The position numbers and the translations under genes are program-made. Positions 7,411 to 16,881 of a stretch of 64,000 nucleotides of DNA are shown here, one piece after another. The notes beneath the pieces were generated by a model. It had not been told where the DNA came from. It ran no database searches and saw nothing but the letters and a program-made list of their open reading frames with translations. The stretch is taken from the NCBI GenBank assembly GCA_021802325.1, contig JAKAAM010000001.1, forward strand, positions 10,675-74,674, read 5' to 3'. Positions within the stretch are counted from its first letter, which is position 1. The number at the start of each line of letters is the position of its first letter. This DNA comes from Nitrospirota bacterium. GTDB taxonomy: Bacteria > Nitrospirota_A > Leptospirillia > Leptospirillales > Leptospirillaceae.

Positions 7411-8805
7411 ATGGATGTCCAGATAGAGCCCCTTGAGGGAGCACAGCGTAAATTTCGGGTCGTCTTCTCCGACGCGGATGTGAGGGCGAAGGTTGAAAAG
7501 GAAATTCGCTCTACCGTCAAGACGTTGAAAGTTCCCGGTTACAGGGTGGGGCATGTTCCAGCCTCCTATGTTCGATCCCGTCCCCCCTTTCTGGCGTCGA
7601 TCCATGAATCGGTCACGGATTCCTTGCGTCAGGCGGCGATTGATGCCCTCGTCAACCAGGAATCGGGAACGGTTGTTTTCCTTGATCCAGAACCTTTCTC
7701 TGTCTCCGGCGAGCATGAAAAGGCGGGAATTACCATTTCCGGAACCCTTGAATGCTTTGCCATTCCGGATGATTTTGTGTGCGAAGGAATCTCTTTGACT
7801 CCCGAATCGGCTCCGACGGTGACCAAGTCCGAGATCCAGGAGGAAACAGCGTCCTTGTCTAAGCGTGCTGGGACGCAGTTCCGGAAAGACCTTCCCGAGG
7901 ATGCCCCCATCGAGGAGGGGGATCTGGTGTCGTTTTCCTTTTCCTTCACTCATCCGGACACGGGACTTCCTTACGAGAACAGGCAGACAATCAATGTGGG
8001 AGATCCCTCCCATCCAGAGTCTCTGACCCGATCCCTGATCGGACGCAAGGTCGGGGAATCCTTCTCTGAGCGACTTCCGTTCAATATTCCAGGTGCAAAA
8101 AAGGGGGATAAGGGTCGGGTTGAAACTCTAGACGCCCAGATTAAGATCGAGAGTCTCAAGCGGATTGAGCCGGCGACTCCTGAGGAGCTTCTCAAGGCCT
8201 TGTCCTCTGGTCAGGAGAACCAGGCCTCGTCGGAATCACTCGAGGGATTGGTCGAGAAAAGAATTCTTGAACGCAAGGTTTCGGAATTGCTGACCAAAAA
8301 GCTGGAGGAGCTTGTGCTTGAGGTCCTGTCGCGGAACCCGATCGCCGTTCCGGAGCGCAGGATCGATCTTGAGGTTGAGCGCATGGTTTCTGCCGGGATG
8401 GCCGCGAGCGATATCGACAAAGAGCAGGTCCGTCGGGATACGCTCTGGTGGTTCATTCTCGACGCCCTTTCTAAGAAGATGAACATTCAGCCGGCCATGG
8501 GCCGTGTTGAACAGGAATATCTGGCGCTCGTTCGCCAGAGCGGGAATCCAGGAAATGACGAGGTCAGACGCAGGGAATTTGTCGAGCAGGCCTTTCTCTC
8601 GGCCCGCCGAAGGCTCACGGAGGAAATTATTCTCAGGCAGTCGACATTTTCCGGGTGGGAGGAATTTTTTGGTCCCGAAGGGCTTCTCTCGAAACTCGGC
8701 TGGAATGATTTCGGAGTTCGTCCCGAACCTCACGACCATTCGTCCCATACCCATCACGACCACGAAGGGCATGACCATCACCACGATCATGATCACACGC
8801 ATTGA
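7411..8805 (+). CDS. tig: Trigger factor with a histidine-rich C-terminal tail
   Basis: This ribosome-associated chaperone and peptidyl-prolyl isomerase is 464 residues long. The N-terminal ribosome-binding domain (about 1-120) has 'G-Y-R-V-G-H-V-P' where the family has G-F-R-K-G-x-x-P, so the Lys of the FRK ribosome contact is Val. A degenerate FKBP-type domain lies at about 160-245 and the helical C-terminal arms at about 260-430. The last 24 residues contain 13 His plus Asp/Glu (8731-8802), a metal-binding-looking tail reminiscent of SlyD. The start follows GGAAGGA. It leads tig-clpP-clpX, a common order. The main call is secure; the tail's role is inference. Confidence 0.92.
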   Translation: MDVQIEPLEGAQRKFRVVFSDADVRAKVEKEIRSTVKTLKVPGYRVGHVPASYVRSRPPFLASIHESVTDSLRQAAIDALVNQESGTVVFLDPEPFSVSGEHEKAGITISGTLECFAIPDDFVCEGISLTPESAPTVTKSEIQEETASLSKRAGTQFRKDLPEDAPIEEGDLVSFSFSFTHPDTGLPYENRQTINVGDPSHPESLTRSLIGRKVGESFSERLPFNIPGAKKGDKGRVETLDAQIKIESLKRIEPATPEELLKALSSGQENQASSESLEGLVEKRILERKVSELLTKKLEELVLEVLSRNPIAVPERRIDLEVERMVSAGMAASDIDKEQVRRDTLWWFILDALSKKMNIQPAMGRVEQEYLALVRQSGNPGNDEVRRREFVEQAFLSARRRLTEEIILRQSTFSGWEEFFGPEGLLSKLGWNDFGVRPEPHDHSSHTHHDHEGHDHHHDHDHTH

Positions 8806-8871
8806 AATGATTAGGCCCATGAATGGTTTTGAATCCGGATTGCCGACCTATAAAAAGAAGGATTGTCGCTC

Positions 8872-9477
8872 ATGCTGATACCGATGGTTGTCGAACAGAC
8901 GAACAGGGGAGAGAGAGCCTATGATATTTACTCCCGGCTTCTCAAGGACAGGATCATCATTCTCGGTACGGCCATTGATGATAACGTGGCCAATCTGGTG
9001 ATTGCGCAGATGCTCTTTCTCGAATCGGAAGATTCTTCAAAGGACATCAATCTCTATATCAATTCTCCGGGTGGAATCGTTACGGCCGGTCTTGCAATCT
9101 ATGATACGATTAAATTCATCAAGCCGGATGTCTCGACCATCTGCATCGGTCAGGCTGCCAGCATGGGGGCCTTCCTTCTCTCGGCCGGGACGAAGGGGAA
9201 GAGATTTGCCCTCCCCAATGCACGGATCATGATTCACCAACCGATGGGGGGGTTCCAGGGTCAGGCCACAGATATCGAGATTCATGCAAGGGAAATTCTT
9301 AAGCTCAAGGCAGATCTCAATAGAATGCTTGCCGAACATTGTGGCCAGCCCATTGAGAAGATTGCCGTCGACACGGACCGTGATTACTTCATGTCTTCGC
9401 AGGAAGGGAAGGACTATGGTCTGATCGATTCCGTCATCTCCACCCATCGTCCGGACCAGAAGGCAGGGTCTGTCTAA
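8872..9477 (+). CDS. clpP: ATP-dependent Clp protease proteolytic subunit
   Basis: ClpP is the serine peptidase barrel that degrades substrates fed by ClpX. With ATG 8872 as start the product is 201 residues and has the full catalytic triad: Ser97 in 'G-Q-A-A-S-M-G-A', His122 in 'I-M-I-H-Q-P' and Asp171 in 'D-T-D-R-D-Y-F-M'. GAAGGA ends 9 bases before this ATG, which is why it is chosen over the TTG at 8863. Length and sequence are typical. It lies between tig and clpX, 28 bases before the latter, and is almost certainly co-transcribed with it. Function is cytoplasmic. Confidence 0.96.
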   Translation: MLIPMVVEQTNRGERAYDIYSRLLKDRIIILGTAIDDNVANLVIAQMLFLESEDSSKDINLYINSPGGIVTAGLAIYDTIKFIKPDVSTICIGQAASMGAFLLSAGTKGKRFALPNARIMIHQPMGGFQGQATDIEIHAREILKLKADLNRMLAEHCGQPIEKIAVDTDRDYFMSSQEGKDYGLIDSVISTHRPDQKAGSV

Positions 9478-9505
9478 TCGAGAATCTTATGTCAGTGAGG
9501 ATGCT

Positions 9506-10813
9506 ATGGCAGGCAAGGATCGCAAGGATAAAAACAATGTCGGGGATAGTGGAGTCGCGTGCTCCTTCTGCGGAAAGAGCCGCGAGGACGTGCGACGCCT
9601 GATTTCCGGGCCGGGTGTCTATATTTGCGATGAGTGCATCGAGCAGTGTTCGGCGATAATTTCTGAGTCCTGGGAGGAAGAGCAGGAAAGGTCATCCGCC
9701 CCCAATCTCATGAAGCCAGCCGAAATCAAGAAAGCCCTCGATCAGTACATCATCGGTCAAAGCAGGGCCAAAAAGATCCTCTCTGTCGCTGTCTACAACC
9801 ATTACAAGCGGGCCCGGGCCAACAAAATTGCCGAAGATGTGGAGCTTCAGAAGGGCAACATCATCATGCTGGGGCCGACGGGGACAGGGAAGACTCTTCT
9901 CGCCCAGACCCTGGCCCGCATTCTTGATGTGCCGTTTGCGATCGCCGACGCCACAACCCTGACAGAAGCGGGATATGTGGGTGAGGATGTCGAGAACATC
10001 ATCCTGAAGCTGCTTCAGTCGGCCGACTATGATGTGGAGAAGGCTGAATGGGGAATCATTTATATCGACGAAATCGATAAAATTAGCCGCAAATCCGAGA
10101 ATCCGTCCATCACGAGAGATGTCTCGGGTGAAGGGGTCCAGCAGGCTCTTCTCAAGCTTGTGGAAGGAACGGTGGCGAACGTTCCTCCCCAGGGGGGACG
10201 AAAGCATCCTCACCAGGAGTTCATTCAGGTCGACACGACGAATATCCTCTTTATCTGCGGAGGAGCCTTCGTCGGGCTCGATTCGATCATTTCCCAACGT
10301 CTCGCGAGAAAAACCATGGGATTCGGGGCCGAAACCTCACCCTCTCAGGATCGGACCCTCTCAGGAAAGCTTTTGATGGAGGCTCGTCCGGACGATCTTC
10401 TTAAATATGGGATCATTCCCGAGTTCATCGGTCGTTTCCCGGTGATGGCGATCTTGGAAGATTTAGATGAGTCCGCATTCCTTCAGATTCTGACCGAGCC
10501 AAAGAATGCTCTCGTGAAACAGTTTGAAAAACTTTTTGCCATCGAAAAAGTCAAGCTGAGATTTACGGAGGGAGCCCTCAAGGCCGTCGCTCACAAGGCC
10601 TTTACCCAGAAAACGGGTGCACGGGGCCTTCGCGCGATCCTCGAAGAGGTCATGCTCGATCTGATGTATGAGATTCCTTCCCTTCAGAATCTTTCGGAAG
10701 TCATCATCTCGGAGGCCACAATCAATGAACGCGAGGCCCCGACGCTCATCTGGGGCGACAAGAAAAAGGATGTGGCGGGACCGGATGACAGTCGGGGATC
10801 CCTGTCCGCCTGA
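9506..10813 (+). CDS. clpX: ATP-dependent Clp protease ATP-binding subunit ClpX
   Basis: ClpX is a hexameric AAA+ unfoldase that delivers proteins to ClpP. The 435-residue protein has the N-terminal zinc domain with Cys19, Cys22, Cys41 and Cys44 (C-x2-C...C-x2-C). It also has Walker A 'G-P-T-G-T-G-K-T', Walker B 'I-I-Y-I-D-E-I-D', the 'G-Y-V-G-E-D-V-E' pore loop and 'E-F-I-G-R-F-P-V' with the RFP substrate/arginine region. Length is normal. It is the third gene of tig-clpP-clpX. Its end converges with a minus-strand unknown gene only 19 bases away, with no obvious strong terminator between them. Confidence 0.97.
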   Translation: MAGKDRKDKNNVGDSGVACSFCGKSREDVRRLISGPGVYICDECIEQCSAIISESWEEEQERSSAPNLMKPAEIKKALDQYIIGQSRAKKILSVAVYNHYKRARANKIAEDVELQKGNIIMLGPTGTGKTLLAQTLARILDVPFAIADATTLTEAGYVGEDVENIILKLLQSADYDVEKAEWGIIYIDEIDKISRKSENPSITRDVSGEGVQQALLKLVEGTVANVPPQGGRKHPHQEFIQVDTTNILFICGGAFVGLDSIISQRLARKTMGFGAETSPSQDRTLSGKLLMEARPDDLLKYGIIPEFIGRFPVMAILEDLDESAFLQILTEPKNALVKQFEKLFAIEKVKLRFTEGALKAVAHKAFTQKTGARGLRAILEEVMLDLMYEIPSLQNLSEVIISEATINEREAPTLIWGDKKKDVAGPDDSRGSLSA

Positions 10814-10832
10814 ACGAAGGCCCCGGATAAGG

Positions 10833-11456
10833 TTAAGGCTTTGATTCACCGCCCTGGGAATGAGCGGAAGGTCGGGTCAGGGTAAACCGGATATCTGGAA
10901 AAGACTGCGCATTCAGATTCATGTGGGCGAGTTTGACGACAAAGGAATTCGGGCTTTGCACAAACCTTGGAAACAAGAGGATTCCTTTTCGTTCATATCC
11001 CGGGAAAAGCCTGGCTGAGGGAATGTAGGTCATCCGGATCAGTTTGCGGGCTATCCGGATCGGCTTGGCCGATCCCAGGAATCCATTTGACACACTGTCC
11101 TGGGCTTCATCCACGCTGAGGGCTCTTTCGACCTGTTTCGGTCCCCTTTCAAGGAAAAAGTTCATCGGATCAAAATCTAGATAGCCGGATCCGTTGTTTT
11201 TGACCGTGACAAGAAAGGCGTTGAACTCCGCATTCAGGAGCGAGTTGTAGTAGGGGGAACCCTTCGGAATATAAGAAAGGGTGAAGGTGATTCCGTCGAT
11301 GGTTTGCGAGGGAGGAATGACGGCATAGTTTGTGTCGACGAGGTGGAATCCCTTGAGATAGAAAAGGCTGGTGGCAATCCTGTTCCCGATGGATACAAAA
11401 ATGATGACAAGGATCGCAACGATCAGGACGAGGGTATAATTGATCTTGGGCTTCAA
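10833..11456 (-). CDS. Hypothetical membrane-anchored protein
   Basis: The 207-residue protein has one N-terminal hydrophobic helix (about residues 8-30) after a short basic start, then a soluble region that should face the periplasm. A segment around residues 75-110 with 'F-L-V-T-V-K-N-N-G-S-G-Y-L-D-F-D' looks like an immunoglobulin-type beta-sandwich strand pair, as in DUF4352-like extracellular domains. This is resemblance only. The start is TTG at 11456 with AAAGGA 8 bases upstream. It is divergent from the lipoprotein gene with only 27 bases between the starts, suggesting shared control and an envelope role. No firm function. Confidence 0.65.
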   Translation of the reverse strand: MKPKINYTLVLIVAILVIIFVSIGNRIATSLFYLKGFHLVDTNYAVIPPSQTIDGITFTLSYIPKGSPYYNSLLNAEFNAFLVTVKNNGSGYLDFDPMNFFLERGPKQVERALSVDEAQDSVSNGFLGSAKPIRIARKLIRMTYIPSARLFPGYERKGILLFPRFVQSPNSFVVKLAHMNLNAQSFPDIRFTLTRPSAHSQGGESKP

Positions 11457-11483
11457 CGGAACATTCCTTTCTATTAGATTAAC

Positions 11484-12845
11484 GTGAACAATTTCATCAG
11501 GAAACGGGGGTTTGGCCCCCTGATTTTGATTGTCCTCGCTTCGCTTTCCATCCTATCCGGATGCGCCCATTCCGGTGGCCCTCATCCATTCCGCTCCCAG
11601 CAGGGACTTCTTGCACCGTTGGAAGACCCGGACTCCCTTGTCTCAGACCCGTCCTCCCTCTCTCTTTATCTGGGGGACCTTTTTAATGCCAGGGGAGAGG
11701 GGGGGACGGTCCTTTTCGGCCATCGGCTGGCTTCGAAGCTCCGAGCTGTGGAGGGAGAACAGGTTGCATCGGTCTGCCGATCCATTCCCTGCTATGCGGA
11801 TGTGGCACGCAAGCTTCATTATAAGTTCATCCTTGCCGCCACCATTCAAAAGGATGTAACAAAAGGCGGCTCCGAGGAAATCCTGACCCTCACCCGATGG
11901 TCTGTCGATCCGTTATTTCCGGAGGTGACGGTTCCCGTCACCTTTTCCATGAAAGGACAAGCCCCGTCCTACGAAAAGCTTGTCAAACGTGGGGTCTCCC
12001 GGATGATGCGCCGGGTCGAGGCTCTTTCCAGCCGAAAAAATGTTGCGGGGCCCGAAGGAGCAGCGAAAAAAATACGGAAACTTGTGGCCGAAGGAAAAGT
12101 GGATCTCGCCCTCCGCCAAGGGGAGGCCATCTTTAAAAACGGGTCGAGCCCTCCCCATTCGATCGAATTCTACTCGACATTGTACCGTCTGGAAATGAGC
12201 GCTGGCAAACCTGAAATGGCCAGAAGGGTGGGAGAAGAGGCCATCCGGATCCGACGCGCCTCTTCTGACCTGTTCCTGGAAATGGCGAGGAATGCGAGGG
12301 ATGCCGGAGAGTTGAACAGGGAAAGGAATATCCTGTTCGAAGGTCTCTCCCAATACCCCGAAGACCGCTTTTTCTGGAGAGAACTCGTCGATGATTCTAT
12401 CGACAAGGGAGATTTCTCGCAGGCTTTTAAAATCATTCATATTTTTAACAAAAGAAATGGTTCGTCTCCGGCACAGCCTTCTTTTCGCTGGGAGGTTTAT
12501 GCTTGTCTTGTCGGGCTTGACCGAGGAGACGAAGCCGACCTCTGGTATCGCCGCTATATTTTAAAACACAAGGTCGGAGAAGTGCTGCCGAAGCCATTCA
12601 TGGCCCATGCCATGGTCATTCGTGAACTGCAAAAGGGCGAATGGAAAAAGGCAGAAATGAAAGCCCGGGATTATATTGCCATGGGGGTCCGTTCCAGAAC
12701 GCTTTATACGGATTGGATGATAGCCATGGGGGCTGACAACAATCCCATCGGCGAAGCCCATGCGGCCAGACTTGCCATTTCAGCGGGTTTCAGCTCCCGC
12801 TGGATCCGGGATCAGCTTGCCTATCTCGAGCAAAAGGGGTACTGA
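11484..12845 (+). CDS. TPR-like lipoprotein of unknown function
   Basis: The 453-residue product begins with a lipoprotein signal: basic start, hydrophobic stretch and lipobox 'I-L-S-G-C' with Cys27. Residues ~60-200 form a domain I do not recognise. From about 205 to 440 the sequence is helical with repeated A/L/E/R patterns ('A-R-R-V-G-E-E-A-I-R', 'L-N-R-E-R-N-I-L-F-E-G-L') typical of degenerate tetratricopeptide repeats. It is probably an outer- or inner-membrane-anchored periplasmic scaffold. The start is GTG at 11484. It is immediately followed by pgsA (6-base gap), so the two may share a transcript, and faces another envelope protein divergently. Confidence 0.7.
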   Translation: MNNFIRKRGFGPLILIVLASLSILSGCAHSGGPHPFRSQQGLLAPLEDPDSLVSDPSSLSLYLGDLFNARGEGGTVLFGHRLASKLRAVEGEQVASVCRSIPCYADVARKLHYKFILAATIQKDVTKGGSEEILTLTRWSVDPLFPEVTVPVTFSMKGQAPSYEKLVKRGVSRMMRRVEALSSRKNVAGPEGAAKKIRKLVAEGKVDLALRQGEAIFKNGSSPPHSIEFYSTLYRLEMSAGKPEMARRVGEEAIRIRRASSDLFLEMARNARDAGELNRERNILFEGLSQYPEDRFFWRELVDDSIDKGDFSQAFKIIHIFNKRNGSSPAQPSFRWEVYACLVGLDRGDEADLWYRRYILKHKVGEVLPKPFMAHAMVIRELQKGEWKKAEMKARDYIAMGVRSRTLYTDWMIAMGADNNPIGEAHAARLAISAGFSSRWIRDQLAYLEQKGY

Positions 12846-12851
12846 TATCCA

Positions 12852-13406
12852 TTGACGATTCCGAATTTTCTTTCTGTTTTGCGGATTCTCCTGGCTCCAG
12901 TCTTTTTCGGACTTGTCGCCTACAAGAATATGACCTGGGCCTTCTGGGTTTTTTTTGTCGGTGGTCTGACGGACAGTCTGGACGGACTCCTGGCCCGTCT
13001 GCTGAATCAAAGATCAAAGCTCGGAAAAACTCTGGACCCTGTCGCAGACAAGGTATTTCTCTCCTCCGCGGCACTCTCCCTCGGGTGGTACGGCATCATA
13101 CCGCGCTGGGTCGTCATTGTTTTTGTAACGCGGGATATTCTTCTGGTATCAGGCGTTGTTCTTTTGAAGCTTGTCGACAGTCCGATTCCGGTGGAGCCCC
13201 ATGCTCTAGGAAAGACAACAACGGGATTCCAGGTTTTTTACCTCGGGTTTGTTGTCATGAATATTTCCGGTATTCACTTCAATGCATTGATCCCAGCCCT
13301 GCAGGTAGGATCGGTGATATTTTCATTCCTGTCAGGGGGATATTACATTTTTCGCGGGCTCTCCTGGGTCCAGAAGGAAAAAAATGGAAGCAATCGAAGT
13401 TCTTGA
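12852..13406 (+). CDS. pgsA: CDP-diacylglycerol--glycerol-3-phosphate 3-phosphatidyltransferase
   Basis: PgsA makes phosphatidylglycerophosphate, the committed step to phosphatidylglycerol and cardiolipin. The 184-residue membrane protein begins 'T-I-P-N-F-L-S-V-L-R', as PgsA proteins do. It has the CDP-alcohol phosphatidyltransferase signature D-G-x2-A-R-x8-G-x3-D-x3-D at about residues 43-66 ('D-G-L-L-A-R ... G-K-T-L-D-P-V-A-D'). At least four hydrophobic helices are visible. The start is TTG at 12852 with only a weak ribosome-binding site. The end overlaps the DUF512 gene by 23 bases. Another CDP-alcohol transferase specificity is possible, but the N-terminus favours PgsA. Confidence 0.87.
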   Translation: MTIPNFLSVLRILLAPVFFGLVAYKNMTWAFWVFFVGGLTDSLDGLLARLLNQRSKLGKTLDPVADKVFLSSAALSLGWYGIIPRWVVIVFVTRDILLVSGVVLLKLVDSPIPVEPHALGKTTTGFQVFYLGFVVMNISGIHFNALIPALQVGSVIFSFLSGGYYIFRGLSWVQKEKNGSNRSS

Positions 13407-14766
13407 CCCTTCGAGCGGAGAAAAAAGTGCGCTCGGCCTCCTGGTCAAGGAAGTCATTCCGGAAAGTCCCGCCTGGGATGCAGGGATAATGCCTGGAGAC
13501 CGCTTGATGGCAATCAATGGCATTGTTCTCCGGGATCTAATCGACCTTGAGTTTTTTCAGTCCGACTCTGACGTTCTCATCAAATATAAAAACGGAAACG
13601 AAATACGGTCCATAGAAATTGAAAAGGATCCCGATACCTCTCTCGGAATCGTCGTGGATCCCCCTCCGATTCGCCGTTGTCCCAACGACTGTGAATTTTG
13701 TTTTGTGGACCAGATGCCGGAAGGAGGGCGCAAGTCCCTGTACATACGGGACGAGGATTATCGGTACAGCTTCTTGTACGGAAACTTCATTACCCTTACC
13801 AATCTGACTGAAAAGGATTACCAGAGGATCCTGGAGCAAAGGCTGTCCCCTCTGTATATTTCCGTTCATGCCACTCCTCTTGAGACTCGTCGAAAAATCC
13901 TCAAGAACGAAAAAGCCCCGGACATCCTTCCGCTTCTGAAGAGGCTTTCAGAAGGGGGGATCACCCTTCATACGCAGATTGTCCTGACTCCCGGAGTCAA
14001 TGACATGGAGATTCTGGACAGGACCTGGCGGGATCTGCTCGAGCTTTATCCAGGGGTCGGGTCCCTGGCCGTTGTTCCGGTTGGCTTGACCGCGCACAGA
14101 AAGGGTTTGCCAGACCTTCCTCTGATCGGGAAGACATACGCCGCAAAAATGCTGAGGACCCTTGCCGCGATGCAAAAGGCTTCACTCGAGAGGGTAGGGG
14201 ATCCTTTTATCTTTCCGGCAGATGAGTGGTATGTGATTTCAGGAAAATCCTTTCCGTCGCTGACGCGGTACGGATCACTCCCCCAGCTTGGAAACGGAGT
14301 GGGTTTGGTCCCGCTCTTTCAGCGCCAATGGAAAAAGGGGATGCGGTCAGTCCGGAGATCTCTTCCCGGAAAGTTTGTTCTCGCAACGGGGTTGGCGTTC
14401 TCCCCCTATCTTCAGGAGTTGACAGAGTTGTGGGGAAAGTCAGATCTGGCGAGAAAGGATGACTTCATGGTCCTCCCCGTTCAGAACCGATATCTGGGTC
14501 AGACGGTGACCGTTGCAGGACTGCTTTCAGCTCGTGACATCATTGCCGCAGCCAAGGAAGCCCGATTGCCAAAGGAGGCGATTCTTTGCATTCCTGACAT
14601 CTGTCTCCGGGACGGGACGGAGATTCTGATCGATGATGGAGCCTTGACGGAGATTGCCGTCAGCACGGGTGTCAAAACGATTGTGGTCCCCTCTTCGGCC
14701 CGGGAATTCTGGTTCTGGTTGAAAGATGTGTCTGATGAGTCCCCGCTCAAGGAGGTATCGGCCTGA
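13384..14766 (+). CDS. DUF512 PDZ/radical-SAM-like protein
   Basis: The 460-residue protein has three parts: an N-terminal PDZ-like module (about 10-75, 'V-I-P-E-S-P-A-W-D-A-G-I-M-P-G-D'), a radical-SAM-like barrel with C-x3-C-x2-C ('C-P-N-D-C-E-F-C-F', about residues 99-106), and the C-terminal DUF512 domain. This fixed architecture defines a conserved family of putative radical SAM enzymes (TIGR03279) with unknown substrate. The start ATG 13384 follows AAGGA and lies inside the end of pgsA. The stop overlaps the ispE start (TGATG). The neighbourhood is lipid/isoprenoid, but that may be coincidence. Family assignment is good, function unknown. Confidence 0.85.
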   Translation: MEAIEVLDPSSGEKSALGLLVKEVIPESPAWDAGIMPGDRLMAINGIVLRDLIDLEFFQSDSDVLIKYKNGNEIRSIEIEKDPDTSLGIVVDPPPIRRCPNDCEFCFVDQMPEGGRKSLYIRDEDYRYSFLYGNFITLTNLTEKDYQRILEQRLSPLYISVHATPLETRRKILKNEKAPDILPLLKRLSEGGITLHTQIVLTPGVNDMEILDRTWRDLLELYPGVGSLAVVPVGLTAHRKGLPDLPLIGKTYAAKMLRTLAAMQKASLERVGDPFIFPADEWYVISGKSFPSLTRYGSLPQLGNGVGLVPLFQRQWKKGMRSVRRSLPGKFVLATGLAFSPYLQELTELWGKSDLARKDDFMVLPVQNRYLGQTVTVAGLLSARDIIAAAKEARLPKEAILCIPDICLRDGTEILIDDGALTEIAVSTGVKTIVVPSSAREFWFWLKDVSDESPLKEVSA

Positions 14767-15674
14767 TGGCGACGAACACCCTGTACCTGAGAACCCCTGC
14801 CAAGATCAATCTCTCTCTTGTGGTGGTGGGCAGACGGGAGGACGGGTATCATGAACTCCTGACAGAGATGGTCATGATCGATCTGTTTGATGAACTCCTT
14901 CTTGAGAAAGTCTCTGATCCGGGGATTCACCTTCGGCTTTCCGGACGTCCTGTCGACGGGGATCCGGAGAAAAATCTCGTTGTCCGGGCCTTGACTCTTC
15001 TGATGGAGAGCGTGAGAAGAAAGGGGGTGAGTCCTTCCGGGGGATTCGCTGCCGATCTCACCAAGAAGATTCCCGTCGGGGCGGGCCTGGGCGGAGGCTC
15101 TTCAAATGCGGCAATCGCCTTGTGGGGAGGGAACCGGCTGATGGGAAACCCGCTGTCTCTGGACGAGATGCGGGAGATCGGTCGAAGTTTGGGAGCGGAT
15201 GTTCCTTTTTTCCTGGGAGGACCTCGGGCGATGGGAGTGGGGAGGGGCGATATTCTCGTACCACTTCCACCGCCGAAGCCTTTTGTCGTCCTCCTGTGGA
15301 ATCCTGAAGTTCCTTTGCCGACGCCTTCTGTCTATCGTGCCATCGATCCGGCCGATCTGGAGATCAAGGGGACTGTCGAATTGACAGAAAAAGAGCGTTC
15401 TAATAGAATTGGTAGTCTTTTGAAATCCGGTGATTTAGTCAATAGCCTGGAGAAACCAGCCATTGGTCTTTGTCCTCAAATAGCTGAGGGGATAGATTTT
15501 CTGGGCAGAATTCGTCCGGGAAATGTCCGGATGACTGGATCCGGCCCAACCGTCTTTGCCCGGTTCGATTCACGAGAGATGGCGCTCGGAATTGCGAATA
15601 CAATGGCCATGACGCTCGGAGGATGGACCGGCGTTTTCGAAGGGCTTCAGGCTCCTCCCGTACCTGGAGTTTGA
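14766..15674 (+). CDS. ispE: 4-diphosphocytidyl-2-C-methyl-D-erythritol kinase
   Basis: IspE phosphorylates CDP-methylerythritol in the MEP pathway to isopentenyl diphosphate. The 302-residue GHMP kinase has 'A-K-I-N-L-S-L' near the N-terminus, 'D-G-Y-H-E-L' with substrate-contacting His, and the glycine-rich ATP loop 'P-V-G-A-G-L-G-G-G-S-S-N-A-A' at about residues 101-114. The C-terminal 'M-T-G-S-G-P-T-V-F-A' is also present. Length is typical. Translation is coupled to the preceding DUF512 gene by a TGATG overlap. The pathway would feed the hopanoid route that includes HpnH. A tRNA-Gln gene follows 45 bases later. Confidence 0.95.
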   Translation: MATNTLYLRTPAKINLSLVVVGRREDGYHELLTEMVMIDLFDELLLEKVSDPGIHLRLSGRPVDGDPEKNLVVRALTLLMESVRRKGVSPSGGFAADLTKKIPVGAGLGGGSSNAAIALWGGNRLMGNPLSLDEMREIGRSLGADVPFFLGGPRAMGVGRGDILVPLPPPKPFVVLLWNPEVPLPTPSVYRAIDPADLEIKGTVELTEKERSNRIGSLLKSGDLVNSLEKPAIGLCPQIAEGIDFLGRIRPGNVRMTGSGPTVFARFDSREMALGIANTMAMTLGGWTGVFEGLQAPPVPGV

Positions 15675-15719
15675 GTTTTCAGGAGGGAGAGCTTTTTTGT
15701 GTCATTTACTCGGACTCCT

Positions 15720-15794
15720 TGGGGCGTCGACAAGCGGCAAGTCACGAGATTTTGGATCTCGCATTCCCAGGTTCGAATCCTGGCGCCCCAGCCA
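15720..15794 (+). tRNA. tRNA-Gln (anticodon TTG)
   Basis: The acceptor stem TGGGGCG (15720-15726) pairs with CGCCCCA (15784-15790), followed by G and an encoded CCA (15792-15794). The anticodon stem CGAGA/TCTCG encloses loop TTTTGGA with anticodon TTG at 15752-15754, reading CAA. The T arm GGTTCGAATCC is canonical. The gene lies between ispE and prs. Confidence 0.96.
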
Positions 15795-15891
15795 GTTCGC
15801 CTTATAGGGGCAGCCATGTTTTCCAATTCGGAGGACGTGGGGTCTTCTTGCGAAAATTGAAGGGTTCTTACTCAGGAGGATCGATACGGTC

Positions 15892-16830
15892 GTGAGGGAG
15901 ATAAAGATATTTTCTGGGAACGCCAACATTTCGCTGGCCCAGGAAATTGTGTCTTACCTTAAGGTTTCGCTCGGGGCATCGACCATCGGGGCGTTTTCCG
16001 ACGGAGAAGTCCGTGTCAGGATCGATGAGAATGTTCGGGGAAATGATGTTTTTCTGATCCAGTCCCTTTCACATCCCGTCAATACACATCTGATGGAGCT
16101 TCTCGTCATGATTGACGCGGTGAAAAGGGCTTCTGCCCAGCGGATTACCGCGGTGATCCCCTATTATGCCTATGCGCGCCAGGACAGAAAGGATCAACCG
16201 AGGGTTCCGATAACGGCCAAGCTTGTTGCGGATCTGATCACGACGGCGGGAGCGTCCCGGATCCTGACGTTGGACCTTCATACGGGCCAGCTCCAGGGAT
16301 TTTTCAATATTCCGGTGGACCATCTTCATGGAACCCCTGTCCTGATTGAGCCGCTTAAAAAAATATCCGGGCAAAATCTGGTCCTCCTCTCCCCGGATGC
16401 GGGTGGGGTCGAAAGAACGCGCGTCTTCGCCAAAAGACTTCAGGCTCCCCTTGCCATCATCGACAAGAGACGGGAAGGGCCAAATCAGTCCCAGGTCATG
16501 AACATCATCGGGGATGTTTCAGGAAAGACTGCAGTCATCCTCGACGACATGATCGATACGGCGGGGACTATTACGCAAGGAGCCCAGGCCGCCATGGATG
16601 CCGGGGCCAAAAGGGTTGTGGCTGTTGCCACGCATCCGGTTTTGTCCGGAATGGCCCTCGAGCGATTGAACAAGTCGGTGATCGATGAGGTGATTGTGAC
16701 AAACTCCATTCCCATGGGTGGGAAGGACGAGGTCTGCCGCAAACTTCGAGTCTATTCCATCGCACCTCTGCTAGGAGAGGCGATTCGGAGGATTCACGAA
16801 GACGATTCTGTCAGTTCATTGTTTATCTGA
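15892..16830 (+). CDS. prs: Ribose-phosphate pyrophosphokinase
   Basis: Prs makes PRPP from ribose-5-phosphate and ATP for nucleotide, His, Trp and NAD synthesis. The 312-residue protein has the class I signatures: 'F-S-D-G-E-V-R-V' and 'Y-Y-A-Y-A-R-Q-D-R-K' near the ATP site, 'D-L-H-T-G-Q-L-Q-G-F-F' for metal/ATP binding, and the PRPP loop 'V-I-L-D-D-M-I-D-T-A-G-T' at about residue 215. The start is GTG at 15892 with AGGAGG 9 bases upstream. It starts the run prs-rplY-pth-ychF, an order found in many bacteria. The enzyme is cytoplasmic. Confidence 0.97.
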   Translation: MREIKIFSGNANISLAQEIVSYLKVSLGASTIGAFSDGEVRVRIDENVRGNDVFLIQSLSHPVNTHLMELLVMIDAVKRASAQRITAVIPYYAYARQDRKDQPRVPITAKLVADLITTAGASRILTLDLHTGQLQGFFNIPVDHLHGTPVLIEPLKKISGQNLVLLSPDAGGVERTRVFAKRLQAPLAIIDKRREGPNQSQVMNIIGDVSGKTAVILDDMIDTAGTITQGAQAAMDAGAKRVVAVATHPVLSGMALERLNKSVIDEVIVTNSIPMGGKDEVCRKLRVYSIAPLLGEAIRRIHEDDSVSSLFI

Positions 16831-16881
16831 GATTTTCAGGGGTTTCTGATAAAAACTCCGGAGAGTAAAAAGGAGGTCGGT

